Shown: in pieces, positions 16,594-25,530 of the stretch | Layout of the letters: each line of letters begins with the position of its first letter | Numbering within the stretch: position 1 is the first letter of the stretch | DNA from: Jatrophihabitans sp. | GTDB lineage: Bacteria; Actinomycetota; Actinomycetes; Mycobacteriales; Jatrophihabitantaceae | Direction: 5' to 3' | Length of the DNA: 60,346 nucleotides | Assembly (NCBI GenBank): GCA_025924515.1 | Contig: JAICIE010000006.1 | Coordinates: 1 to 60,346, forward strand | Notes under the pieces: model-generated | Database searches by the model: none | What the model was told of the DNA's origin: nothing | Seen by the model: the letters and a program-made list of their open reading frames with translations, nothing else | Program-made: the position numbers and the translations under genes

Positions 16594-18948
16594 TCAGCGG
16601 GTGCGCGACGGGGTCGGCTTCAGCGCCGGGCTGGGGCTCACCGTGAGGCTGCGGGTGTGGGTGGGCACCGAGGACGACGGTGCGGGCGAGGAGCTGCAGT
16701 GCGCCCTGTCGGGTGCGCAGGAGGCTGAGGACGGCGGCGGGCTGGGCGCGGTGGAGCTTGTCGACGTCGTCGGGGCAGGCGTCGAGGACGAGGAGCTCGG
16801 TGCGGTGCTCGTCGGTGTCGTACTCGACGAGCTGCTGGTCGGCGCCGTCGTCGTCGGCGACGCGGACTTGGTGGCCGCGTCCGGGGACGAGACCTCCTGG
16901 TGCGTGGCCATCCGCAGCTTGGGTTTGCCGGCGAGGAAGGTGTTCATGAAGTCCTTCCAGGTACGCCCGGGGATGTCCTTGCCGTAGAGGTTGCTGCCGT
17001 CGAAGTCGTAGACCGCCTGGGTCGACGTACCGCTGCCCACCCAGACCGCGACGCTCACCTGCGGGGTGTAGCCGACCATCCACGCGCTGCTGTTACCGCC
17101 CTTGTCCGGACCCTGCTCAATGCCCTCGGTACCGGTCTTGGCCGCGTTCGGACGCCCGCCGGACAGGCCGTCGCCGCTGAAGTCGGCGATCGGCTGGAGG
17201 GTCAGCGTGACATCGTTGGCGACCTTGGGGTCGAGCGCCTGCGCGCTCGCGTCCTTGTGCGTGTAGACGACCTGACCGTTGGAGTCGGTGGCCTGCTGCA
17301 CGAAGTACGGGTCGTGGCGCACGCCGCCCGACGCGAGCGTCGCGAAGCCGACCGCCTGATCGAGCGGATGCACCGGGTAGTCGCCGATGCCGATGCCGAA
17401 GGCGGTCCGGCCACTCGCCTCCTGCAGGGTGGCCTGGCCGTTGATCTTCGTCGAGACGCCCATGTGGTGCGCGGTGTCGGCGACCTGTCCCGGGCCGACC
17501 TGCGCGGCCATCCGGTCGAAGGTGGTGTTGAGCGAGTACTTCATCGCGTTGGCGACGGTGATGTGCGAGCTGCTGAAGCCGACGTCGCTGGGGTCGTTGC
17601 AGATCTTCGTGCCCTCGATCGAGACGCACTGGCTCCCGTCGACGATCGAGTTGATGGTGATCGGTTTCAACCCGGCCGGTGTCGTGTGGCTGAGGGTCTG
17701 GCTGAGCGCGGTGGCCAGCGTGTAGGGCTTGAACGACGAGCCGGGCGCGGCGCTGCCCAGCCCCGCGTAGTCGTAGTAGTCCACCTTGCCGGCGTAGTTC
17801 CGGCCGTCCGGGCCCCCGTAATAGGCGATGATCGCGCCGGAGGACGGGTCGACGGCGACCAGCGCGTTCTTGATGTTGTGCTGTTTGCGGGTCAGGTGCG
17901 CGAAGTTGGTCCTGATGGCGGCGAGCGCGGCCTGCTGCGCCTTCGGGCGGATCGTCGTGCGGATCCGCAGCCCCCGGGCGTAGATCTCCTTCTCCGAGAT
18001 GCCGTGCGTCTGCAGCTCTGCGAGCACTCGCTGCACGATCAGCTCCGTCGGTCCACTGGCCCCCAGGCGCCGGACCTGGTCGGGCTTGCGGACCGACGGG
18101 TACGTCAGCGCCCGCGCCCGGGCGGCGCTCAGGTGTCCGGTCGCGACCATGCCGTCGATCACGTAGTGCCAGCGGCCCCGCGCGGCCGCCGGGTGCACCG
18201 ACGGGTCGTAGTAGCTCGGCGCCCGCAGCAGCGCGGCGAGCACCGCGCCCTGGGACACGTCCAGCTGGCTGACGTCCTTGCCGAAGAAGGCGCGGGCGCC
18301 GGCCTCGATGCCGTACGCGCCACGGCCGAAGTACACCGTGTTGAGGTAGAACTCGAGGATCTGGTCCTTGCTGTACTCGCGGGACAGCTTGACCGCGATC
18401 GCGAGTTCCTTGAGCTTGCGGCTCAGCGTGCGCGAGTCGCTGAGATAGGCGTTCTTCGCGTACTGCTGGGTGATGCCCGAACCGCCCTGCACGTCCCCGC
18501 CGGTGAGGTCGGACAAGGCCGCTCGCAGCGTTCCGCGGATGGAGACCCCGGGCTCGTGGAAGAAGCCGCGGTCCTCGGCGGCGAGCACGTCCCAGCGGAC
18601 CTGCGGCGGCACGCTGCTGAGCGGGACGAGGCTTCGGTCGATGGGGCCGATCTTCGCCATGGTCGATCCGTCGGCGTACTGGATGACCGCCACCTGCGGC
18701 AACGGCAGGCTCTGCGGGCTGGGGACGTCGCTGAGTGAGTAGAAGAGGACGACGGCGATCACGACGATGACCGTGGCGAAGGCGAGCAGCCAGGTTCCCA
18801 GGATGCCGAGGCGGCGCAGCCAGCGGTGCCGCCGCGACATGGCGGCGAGGCGGGCCTTCTTCGCCACCCGCTTGCGGTGCCGGCGGGCGAGAAAGCGCTG
18901 GAACGTGTTCTGGTCGGCCGGTGCGGAGCCGCGGGGAGGGTTGGCCAC
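16594..18948 (-). CDS. Class A penicillin-binding protein (transglycosylase/transpeptidase)
   Basis: 784 residues. A basic cytoplasmic head is followed by one transmembrane helix (about residues 48-70). The GT51 domain has AAEDRGFFHEPG with catalytic Glu125 and QGGSGITQQYAKN (about 154-166). The transpeptidase domain has the S-x-x-K motif at Ser404-Ser-Phe-Lys407, a later YSLN (S-x-N) and KTGTE (K-T-G). The tail is a long Ser/Thr/Pro-rich disordered extension. It polymerises and crosslinks peptidoglycan outside the membrane. Two 21-bp-spaced direct repeats sit just upstream of the ATG. It resembles PonA2-like enzymes, but no PASTA domain is seen. Confidence 0.93.
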   Translation of the reverse strand: MANPPRGSAPADQNTFQRFLARRHRKRVAKKARLAAMSRRHRWLRRLGILGTWLLAFATVIVVIAVVLFYSLSDVPSPQSLPLPQVAVIQYADGSTMAKIGPIDRSLVPLSSVPPQVRWDVLAAEDRGFFHEPGVSIRGTLRAALSDLTGGDVQGGSGITQQYAKNAYLSDSRTLSRKLKELAIAVKLSREYSKDQILEFYLNTVYFGRGAYGIEAGARAFFGKDVSQLDVSQGAVLAALLRAPSYYDPSVHPAAARGRWHYVIDGMVATGHLSAARARALTYPSVRKPDQVRRLGASGPTELIVQRVLAELQTHGISEKEIYARGLRIRTTIRPKAQQAALAAIRTNFAHLTRKQHNIKNALVAVDPSSGAIIAYYGGPDGRNYAGKVDYYDYAGLGSAAPGSSFKPYTLATALSQTLSHTTPAGLKPITINSIVDGSQCVSIEGTKICNDPSDVGFSSSHITVANAMKYSLNTTFDRMAAQVGPGQVADTAHHMGVSTKINGQATLQEASGRTAFGIGIGDYPVHPLDQAVGFATLASGGVRHDPYFVQQATDSNGQVVYTHKDASAQALDPKVANDVTLTLQPIADFSGDGLSGGRPNAAKTGTEGIEQGPDKGGNSSAWMVGYTPQVSVAVWVGSGTSTQAVYDFDGSNLYGKDIPGRTWKDFMNTFLAGKPKLRMATHQEVSSPDAATKSASPTTTAPTSSSSSTTPTSTAPSSSSSTPAPTTSTSSTAPSPPPSSASCAPDRAHCSSSPAPSSSVPTHTRSLTVSPSPALKPTPSRTR

Positions 18949-18967
18949 GGTCAGTCCGCGGTCTTAC

Positions 18968-18997
18968 CGGTACTTCGCATCCGTCCGACGGTACTTC
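18968..18997 (-). promoter_or_regulatory. Direct repeats upstream of the PBP gene
   Basis: GAAGTACCG (minus strand) occurs at 18989-18997 and again at 18968-18976, exactly 21 bp (two helical turns) apart and 20-49 bp upstream of the PBP start. The spacing fits a tandem site for a response regulator or similar activator. The protein is unknown. Confidence 0.45.
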
Positions 18998-19065
18998 ACG
19001 AGGACGTCGGCGCCCGTTCTATACAGCACCCTCTGCGAGCGGCGGATGCCCGCGCTTGCCGGCTG

Positions 19066-21393
19066 TTATGACCCGGCGTCGGCGGCGGCGGCGCCCGCCG
19101 TGTCCCCGGTCGCCGCCTGCGGAGACCCGGTCGACCCGTTCACCGACCGGCGCAGGATTTGCGCCACGTCGAGCACCTGCACGTCCTCGCGGGCTTCGCC
19201 GTTGGCGACCTTGGCGGTGACGGCATCGGCGAGCATGACCATGCAGAACGGGCAGGCGGTGGAGATCAGGTCGGGGTTCAGGGCGAGGGCCTCGTCGGTG
19301 CGCTCGACGTTGACCCGCTTGCCGATCTTCTCCTCCATCCAGAACCTGGCGCCGCCGGCGCCGCAGCAGAATCCGCGGTCCTTGCAGCGGTGCATCTCCT
19401 GTGCGGCCAGCGCCGGGATGCTCGCCAGGACCTCGCGGGGCGGCGTGTAGACCTTGTTGTGCCGGCCGAGGTAGCACGGGTCGTGGTAGGTCACCTTCTT
19501 GTCGAGCGGCTCGACGGGCGTCAGCCGCCCCTCGGCGACCAGGCGCGCCAGCAGTTGGGTGTGGTGCACGACCTCGTAGTGGCCGCCGAGCTGCGGGTAC
19601 TCGTTGGCGAGCGTGTTGAAGCAGTGCGGGCACGTCGCGACGATCTTCAACGGGGCCGCGCGGGTGATCGAATTGAGGGTCTCGACATTCTGCATCGCCT
19701 GCATCTGGAACAGGAACTCGTTGCCGAGCCGCCGCGCCGGATCGCCGGTGCAGGTCTCCGCCGATCCCAGGACGGCGAAGTTGACGCCGGCGGCGTGCAG
19801 AAGCTCGGCGAAGGCCTTGGTGACCTTCTTCGACCGGTCCTCCAGCGCGCCGGCGCAGCCGACCCAGAACAAGTAGTCGACATCGACGCCCAGCTTGTCG
19901 CCCGGCACGGCCCGGCGGACCTCGAAGTCGAGTTCGTCGATCCACTCGTCCCGGCCGCGGTCGGCCAATCCCCAGGGATTGCCCTTGTTCTCGATGTTGC
20001 GCAACATGACGCCGGCCTCGGACGGGAACGCCGACTCGATCAGCACCTGGTAGCGGCGCATGTCCACGATGTGGTCGATGTGCTCGATGTCGACCGGGCA
20101 CTGCTCCACACAGGCCCCGCACGTGGTGCACGACCACAGGACGTCCGGGTCGATCACGCCACCCTGCTCAGCCGTGCCGACGAGCGGACGGACCGCTTGC
20201 TCCGGCCCCGACGTCGGCACCCGGGGGAAGCCGGCCTCGGGCACCTCATGGCCGTGCTCGCCGCCCTCGAACGTCGGGCTACTTCCTTCCTCTACGGTCA
20301 GTCCGCCGATCAGGTACGGCGCCTTCGCGAACAGGTGGTCGCGCAGGTCCATGATCACGAGCTTCGGCGAGAGCGGCTTGCCGGTGTTCCAGGCCGGGCA
20401 CTGCGACTGGCAGCGGCCGCACTCGGTGCAGGTCGCGAAGTCGAGATAGCCCTTCCATGTGAAGTCCTCGATCTTCCCCCGGCCGAACACGGTGTCCTCC
20501 GAGAGGTTCTCCACGTCGGCGAAGTCGATCGGCTCGCCCTCGTCGTCGGTGACCGGCAGCAGCGGGCCCAGCGCGTCCGGCTCACGCTTCGTCAGCACGT
20601 TCAACGGTGCGGTCGCGATGTGCAGGTGCTTCGAGTAGGTCACCACGATCGCGAACCCGAACACCACCGCCATCTGCGCGAGCAGGAAGAACGTCTCGAC
20701 GCCCTGGTTGTACGCGCCGCTACCCAGCGCCTTCGCCACCAGATAGGACGCGAACGGCCACGTGGACCGGCCGAACGGGAGATGGCCGGTGTTCCACTGC
20801 GCGCCCCGGTACAGCAACAAGGTGATGATGACCAGGCTGATCATCCCGAGGATCACCCACGCGGGCCCGGTGTGCGACCCGTAGAACCGGCTGGCGCGCT
20901 GCCGCCGCGCAGGAGCATCACGGAGCCGGTTCACCGCGAACCAGACGATCGCTATCAGCACGGCGACGGCGAAGAAGTCCTCGATGAACCCCAGCCAGCG
21001 GGCGCGCCCGAACAACGGGAACGCGAAGTCCTGACTGATGATCAACGCGCCGAACGCCTCGACGATCGTGGCGCCGAGGATCACGAATCCCCAGAACGTG
21101 AAGAAGTGCGCCAGGCCGGGTGCCGACCACTTCAACAGCTTGCGTTGCCCGAACACTTCGCGAAGTTCGGACTGGACGCGCTCGCCCAGCTCGTCGGTGC
21201 GTCCGACTGCCGGCCGTCCCGACCGGATCAGGCGCACCAGCCAGGCGATCCGCCGGCCCGCGACCGCCGCCGTGACGACGAGCATCGCGAGAGCCAGGCC
21301 GATGCGCAGCCAGCCGGGGAACGTGTAGCGCCAGTCGACGAACACGCCGGAGGCGAGTGCAGTCGAGGAAGAGGCGACGGCCGAAACAGCCAC
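19066..21393 (-). CDS. Membrane-bound (Fe-S) oxidoreductase, heterodisulfide-reductase/GlpC-like
   Basis: 775 residues. The N-terminal third is a membrane domain of five or six helices resembling a NarI-type cytochrome b. Two 4Fe-4S clusters follow, CTECGRCQSQCPAW and CTTCGACVEQCPVD. Two CCG (cysteine-rich, PF02754) domains come last; the final one carries CKDRGFCCGAGGARFW. The architecture matches the mycobacterial Rv0338c type, an electron carrier of unknown partner between cytosolic donors and the quinone pool. The C-terminus is Ala/Gly rich. The GTG start at 21391-21393 has GAGGAG eight bases upstream. It stands alone, and its role in this window is unknown. Confidence 0.88.
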   Translation of the reverse strand: MAVSAVASSSTALASGVFVDWRYTFPGWLRIGLALAMLVVTAAVAGRRIAWLVRLIRSGRPAVGRTDELGERVQSELREVFGQRKLLKWSAPGLAHFFTFWGFVILGATIVEAFGALIISQDFAFPLFGRARWLGFIEDFFAVAVLIAIVWFAVNRLRDAPARRQRASRFYGSHTGPAWVILGMISLVIITLLLYRGAQWNTGHLPFGRSTWPFASYLVAKALGSGAYNQGVETFFLLAQMAVVFGFAIVVTYSKHLHIATAPLNVLTKREPDALGPLLPVTDDEGEPIDFADVENLSEDTVFGRGKIEDFTWKGYLDFATCTECGRCQSQCPAWNTGKPLSPKLVIMDLRDHLFAKAPYLIGGLTVEEGSSPTFEGGEHGHEVPEAGFPRVPTSGPEQAVRPLVGTAEQGGVIDPDVLWSCTTCGACVEQCPVDIEHIDHIVDMRRYQVLIESAFPSEAGVMLRNIENKGNPWGLADRGRDEWIDELDFEVRRAVPGDKLGVDVDYLFWVGCAGALEDRSKKVTKAFAELLHAAGVNFAVLGSAETCTGDPARRLGNEFLFQMQAMQNVETLNSITRAAPLKIVATCPHCFNTLANEYPQLGGHYEVVHHTQLLARLVAEGRLTPVEPLDKKVTYHDPCYLGRHNKVYTPPREVLASIPALAAQEMHRCKDRGFCCGAGGARFWMEEKIGKRVNVERTDEALALNPDLISTACPFCMVMLADAVTAKVANGEAREDVQVLDVAQILRRSVNGSTGSPQAATGDTAGAAAADAGS

Positions 21394-21524
21394 GTGCGAA
21401 GCTCCTCGTTCGTGCGGAAGTAACACCACACTATGAGCTGCAGCGCGGGCGTTACCGACGGGTAACCGGGCCGAGCTGGATCTGCGGCTCGCACGGGAGG
21501 GTTACGGCCCAGGCTCGAACGTCC

Positions 21525-22442
21525 TCATCCTCGCGAGGACTCCAGCGCGGCGCTGCGCAACGCGTCGAGAACGGTGCGTACCGCCGGGGTGGGCTCGTTG
21601 CGAGAGCGCCGATACAGCACCCCGATCCGCCGCGAGCCGAGGCCGGCCAGTGCGACCACCCGGACCTCGGCCGGCGGGGAGGCCGTCAACGCGAGCACCG
21701 GTACGAAGGCGCCCGCGAGTCCGGCCGACACGAGGACGAGCGCCGCCGAGAAGTCCTGGCACACGTGCGCCGCCGGGAGCGCCAGCGCGCTGGTCTGCCG
21801 CACCCGCTTCATGGCCTGACCGACCGCGCTGTCAGCAGGCCCGTCGATCCAGGGACGGGTGGCGACGACCGCGAGATCGTCGAAGTCCGGCCACCCTGCC
21901 GGTACCACGACGCGGAAGGGGTCGTCGTACAGCGCCTCGTATCGCAGCCCGCGGGGCACCGGGCGGCGGCGGTGCGCGTCGTCCTCGATCAGTGCCAGGT
22001 CGGTGCGGCCGGCGAGAACGTCGGCGGCTGCGGTCAGGTCGTTCAACTGGTGCACGGACAGGTCGATGCCGGGGTGGGACTCGGCAAGCGACACGATCGC
22101 CGCGCCGGCGAAGCCGCGTAGTGCGGTGACGAACGCGGCCACGGTCACCGGCCCGGTGACCGCCCCGGCCACCGCGCTGAGCTCGGCGGCGGCGTCGTCC
22201 AAGACCTGGACGAGGGCCTCGGCGTGTACGAGAAGCCGACGTCCGGCCGTGGTGAACTGGATCGAGCGGTGACCGCCACGCCGGGATCGGTCGATGAGCG
22301 CGAACCCGGTCTCGCGCTCGAGGAGCACCAGTTGCTGGGAGACCGCCGAGGGAGAGATGCGCAGCGCCGATGCCGCTGCGACCACGCCGCCGTGCCGCTC
22401 GACAGCCCGCAGGACGATCAGACGCCGAGGATCTACCTCCAT
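21525..22442 (-). CDS. LysR-family transcriptional regulator
   Basis: 305 residues. The winged HTH spans about residues 5-60 (AVERHGGVVAAASALRISPSAVSQQLVLLERETG). A periplasmic-binding-like effector domain follows, without an obvious clue to its ligand. The ATG at 22440-22442 is chosen over a GTG 15 bp upstream because the HTH begins right after it. It is divergent from the small ORF at 22548, so the 105-bp gap is the likely operator region. It could control that ORF or itself; no metabolic neighbour points to a target. Confidence 0.88.
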   Translation of the reverse strand: MEVDPRRLIVLRAVERHGGVVAAASALRISPSAVSQQLVLLERETGFALIDRSRRGGHRSIQFTTAGRRLLVHAEALVQVLDDAAAELSAVAGAVTGPVTVAAFVTALRGFAGAAIVSLAESHPGIDLSVHQLNDLTAAADVLAGRTDLALIEDDAHRRRPVPRGLRYEALYDDPFRVVVPAGWPDFDDLAVVATRPWIDGPADSAVGQAMKRVRQTSALALPAAHVCQDFSAALVLVSAGLAGAFVPVLALTASPPAEVRVVALAGLGSRRIGVLYRRSRNEPTPAVRTVLDALRSAALESSRG

Positions 22443-22547
22443 GAAGCTCAGCTTCACTGAGAGCTAAGCAGATTGCAATTTTCTTTCAGCGCCGGACGGC
22501 CGATGATAGAAGTGTCAGGGATTCACACATACCACGGAAGAGCCCCC

Positions 22548-22715
22548 ATGAGCACCGATCAGTCGCGAGTCTTCAACGCGGCCACCAACGTCCTGGCCTA
22601 CGCCCAGGCCTTCACCACCGCCAGCCTGCGCGGCGAGGACGAGGCGGTGCCGGCTCGCCGGTCCGCCCGCCGGGTCCCGGCGCTGCTGCGCCTGCGGCAC
22701 CGCGCCGGCCGCTAG
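22548..22715 (+). CDS. Small hypothetical protein
   Basis: 55 residues, unrecognised. The first half is uncharged and helical (FNAATNVLAYAQAFTTASLRG); the second is Arg-rich (ARRSARRVPALLRLRHRAGR). The ATG at 22548 is preceded by GGAAGAG at a workable distance, and the gene is divergent from the LysR regulator, the usual position of a LysR target. It could also be a chance frame. Confidence 0.4.
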   Translation: MSTDQSRVFNAATNVLAYAQAFTTASLRGEDEAVPARRSARRVPALLRLRHRAGR

Positions 22716-22726
22716 GCTCCGCCGGG

Positions 22727-23770
22727 TCAGGACGTGGCGACCCAGCCCCCCATGTCCCGGGTGGCCGTCTCGGACGGCGCGTCGCCCAGGACCGGGTGCA
22801 GTTCGAGAGCGGGCGAGTACCGACTCGCGGGGGTCCTCCGGCCGAGCGCCTCGGCGATCGCCCGCACGTAGTGCGGCGCCCCGCCGCAACAGATCCCGAT
22901 GTAGGCGACGCCGAGGTCGGCGGCCTCACGGGCGAAGTCGGCCATCTCGAACCGGGTCAGCGCGGCGCTTTCCAGTCGCAATGGGAACAGGCGTTCACCG
23001 TCCGGACCGACGAGGGACTCGAAGGCGGGGATGGCCGGCGTGGTGCGGTACGGCACCGGTTGCGCGGCGATCGGCACGTCGACCGCCGCGCGGACGCGTT
23101 CGAGGAGCGGCAGCATCGTCGCCGGCCCGCGGGAACAGTTCAGTCCCACGACGGCGGCGCCGGCGTCGGCGAGTGCCCGGCAGGCGTCTGCGTAGTCGTA
23201 ACCGTCGTAGGTGTGCCAGGGATGCACACTCGCGAACGTCACCATGGCTGGCAGGCCGAACTCCTGGCAGACCTCGAGCCCGATCAGCGCTTCACCGACG
23301 AAGTCGTTCGTCTCGCTGATCACAAAGTCGACGCCCTCCTCGACCGCCCATCGCAGCTGCTCGCGGTATTGGGCGCGGACGATCTCGCCGGACCGCACGG
23401 GATCGGCCGGGTCGAACGACCAGGTATTGCAGATGTTGCCGGCGACCAGCGCGCCGCCTTCGGCCGCGACCTCGTTGGCGATCCGCACTGCCTGCCGGTT
23501 CATCTGCTCGAGGTCGTCCTCGCGGCCGATGTCGCGCAACTTCTGCCGGTGCGAGTAGTAGGTGAGCGCCACCATGACGTCCGCCCCCGCGCGGAGGAAC
23601 TCCCGGTGCAGCTGCCGCAGCGCCTCCGGCGCGTCGAGGATGACCTCGGGAACGTAGGGACCGGCCTGCACGTAACCGCGCCGCTCGAGTTCGAAGACGT
23701 ATCCCTCGGCGCCGACGACGAGGCCGTCGGCGATCCGCTCCGCGAACGTCTGGTTGGACGGTCGGGACAT
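22727..23770 (-). CDS. Homocysteine S-methyltransferase family protein (BHMT-like)
   Basis: 347 residues (PF02574). The zinc thiolate ligands are all present: Cys212 in GLNCSRGP and Cys294-Cys295 in GICCGG. NICNTWSFDP and ISETNDFVGEALIG are family motifs. Known members move methyl groups from betaines or S-methyl compounds to homocysteine or a similar thiol. It starts directly at the stop of the amine oxidase gene and is the last gene of a four-gene operon controlled from the LacI side. The substrate is unknown; given the neighbours, a methylated amine or betaine donor is plausible but inferred. Confidence 0.82.
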   Translation of the reverse strand: MSRPSNQTFAERIADGLVVGAEGYVFELERRGYVQAGPYVPEVILDAPEALRQLHREFLRAGADVMVALTYYSHRQKLRDIGREDDLEQMNRQAVRIANEVAAEGGALVAGNICNTWSFDPADPVRSGEIVRAQYREQLRWAVEEGVDFVISETNDFVGEALIGLEVCQEFGLPAMVTFASVHPWHTYDGYDYADACRALADAGAAVVGLNCSRGPATMLPLLERVRAAVDVPIAAQPVPYRTTPAIPAFESLVGPDGERLFPLRLESAALTRFEMADFAREAADLGVAYIGICCGGAPHYVRAIAEALGRRTPASRYSPALELHPVLGDAPSETATRDMGGWVATS

Positions 23771-24979
23771 TCAGTGCACCTCGTCCGGTAGAAGGGCGCT
23801 TGCTCGGTCGTCGACGCGGTCGCCGAAGCGGGCCGGGTCGAAGCGCGTGATGTCGTACTCGGTTCCCGTCTTCAGCGCCAGCTGGCAGAGCACTCGACCG
23901 ACCCATGGCGCGAATTTGTATCCCGTGCCGCGCCAGCCGACGCCGACCGAAACGTTCTGGTATCCCGGCACCAGCCCGAGGACGAACTCGTCGTCGGACA
24001 CCAGGTCGTAGTCGCATTGGTCGACGTCGAGGACGTCGCTGACGTCGGCGCCCTGCAGCCCGGGCATGCATTGGTCGACGAATTCGGCGATGTTCCGGAT
24101 GGTGGTGGTTCCCCGGGGAACGTCGGGCGGGTTGTAGTAACCGACCTTCACCGCGTCGATGACGCCGTCGACGATGGGATGCACGTATATGCCGGTGTCG
24201 AGGTAGGCGATGACGGGCATGCGGTCGGCGGTGAACTGGGCGCGGTCGGCAGGATGTGGAACGAAGTACTTCGCCTCGCTCGGTCGGTCACGGGTCAGCG
24301 GGATCTGTAGCCGGCACCCCTCGAGGCGGTGCAGGAGGTCGTTCGTGCCGTGCCCGGCCGTGATCACCAGAGCGCGGGCTCGGACCTCTCCGGCGCCGGT
24401 AGCGACCCGGACCACCTCGCCGTCGTCGACGATGCCGAGAACCTCAACCCCTTCCCGGATCGCCACGCCGCCCTCGACGAGGGCGCCGAGCAGGGCGCGG
24501 GTCACCGCGGCGAGATCGACAACTCCCGCTCCGGGATCGAGGTGTGCCTCATCTGCCCGGAGGTAGCCGAACCGGGCGCGCAGCTGCGCGGCGTCGAGGA
24601 CGTCGGCGGCGACTCCGGCCGAGCGCATGACTGCGGTGCTGCGCCGTCCGTACGTGCCGTCGAGGTCCGGCGTGACGGTTTCGGCGGCGATGTTCATGCA
24701 GCCGCAGCGCACGAGGGCGCGGACTCCGCGGTCGCCTTCGAATTCGGTCCACAGCCGCATCGCCTCGTCGGCGAGCCGGACGTACTGCGTGTCGAGGTAA
24801 TCCCTGCGGTAGGAGCGGGTGCGCCCGTACGACGCCGTCCGGGGGTCGCCGATCCGGCCGGCCTCGAGGACGGCCACCCGCGCGCCCGTCGCGGCGGCCT
24901 GACAGGCGGTGAACAGGCCCATGACTCCACCGCCGACGACGACGAGATCCAGGATGTCCTCGCCGGCGGAATCAGTCAC
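23771..24979 (-). CDS. FAD-dependent amine oxidase of the monomeric sarcosine oxidase type
   Basis: 402 residues. N-terminal dinucleotide fold VVVGGGVMG (about 13-21). The region CDYDLVSDDEFVLG (Cys322) matches the covalent-flavin cysteine of monomeric sarcosine oxidase and N-methyltryptophan oxidase. It is followed by VGVGWRGTGYKFAPWVG, the equivalent of their GFSGHGFKFAP block. It should oxidise an N-methyl or secondary amine with O2. Its ATG overlaps the stop of the cysteine-dioxygenase-like gene by four bases. The true substrate is not deducible. Confidence 0.85.
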   Translation of the reverse strand: MTDSAGEDILDLVVVGGGVMGLFTACQAAATGARVAVLEAGRIGDPRTASYGRTRSYRRDYLDTQYVRLADEAMRLWTEFEGDRGVRALVRCGCMNIAAETVTPDLDGTYGRRSTAVMRSAGVAADVLDAAQLRARFGYLRADEAHLDPGAGVVDLAAVTRALLGALVEGGVAIREGVEVLGIVDDGEVVRVATGAGEVRARALVITAGHGTNDLLHRLEGCRLQIPLTRDRPSEAKYFVPHPADRAQFTADRMPVIAYLDTGIYVHPIVDGVIDAVKVGYYNPPDVPRGTTTIRNIAEFVDQCMPGLQGADVSDVLDVDQCDYDLVSDDEFVLGLVPGYQNVSVGVGWRGTGYKFAPWVGRVLCQLALKTGTEYDITRFDPARFGDRVDDRASALLPDEVH

Positions 24980-25530
24980 GACGCCGCAGGTTCATCGATC
25001 GGACGCAACTCCTCGGCATAGGACACAGACATCCTCAGCAGCGCACCGGATGGGTCGACCTTGTACTGCCCCAGCCGCCACAACGGCGGAGAGTACGCGT
25101 GGATGCTGACACTACCCACGGCCAATCCGGACAGCCGATGGATGTGATCAGGCCCGAAGTCGAAGGCGTTGCCGGCGTCGACCTGGCGACGCAGCTCCGG
25201 TGATCCGACAGCCAGCCGCTGCTCCAGCAGGCTGCCGTCGACGACGGCGACCGCGCCCGAGGAAGTGTCGTGATCGTGCCAGCCCGTGTCGTTCGCCGGC
25301 GTCCAGCACAGCAGCCAGACGTCGACGTGCGCATCGCGGTGCAGGCACTCGTAGTGTCGCTCGTCGTCGTCGAAGGCGACGTGCTGACGCCAGAGCTCCT
25401 GGCGGTCACCGATCCGCTTCACGAGATCGATGAGCTCCGCCCGGTTCAGATCGCGGTCAGGCAGGCCGCCGAGACCGGGACCGGCGACGGGCGACGTGCT
25501 GGCGGGGTCGGTGCGCGTGGACGCCGTCAT
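24976..25530 (-). CDS. Cysteine-dioxygenase-family non-heme iron enzyme
   Basis: 184 residues, cupin fold (PF05995). The iron ligands are visible as His85 and His87 (WHDHDTS) and His131 (HIHRLSG). The second-sphere pair His144-Tyr146 in SIHAYSPPLWR corresponds to His155/Tyr157 of rat CDO. Position 92 is Gly, as in bacterial enzymes lacking the Cys-Tyr crosslink. It oxidises a thiol to a sulfinate; cysteine, 3-mercaptopropionate or another thiol is possible. Both ends overlap neighbours by four bases, so translation is coupled to the amidohydrolase and amine oxidase genes. Confidence 0.85.
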   Translation of the reverse strand: MTASTRTDPASTSPVAGPGLGGLPDRDLNRAELIDLVKRIGDRQELWRQHVAFDDDERHYECLHRDAHVDVWLLCWTPANDTGWHDHDTSSGAVAVVDGSLLEQRLAVGSPELRRQVDAGNAFDFGPDHIHRLSGLAVGSVSIHAYSPPLWRLGQYKVDPSGALLRMSVSYAEELRPIDEPAAS

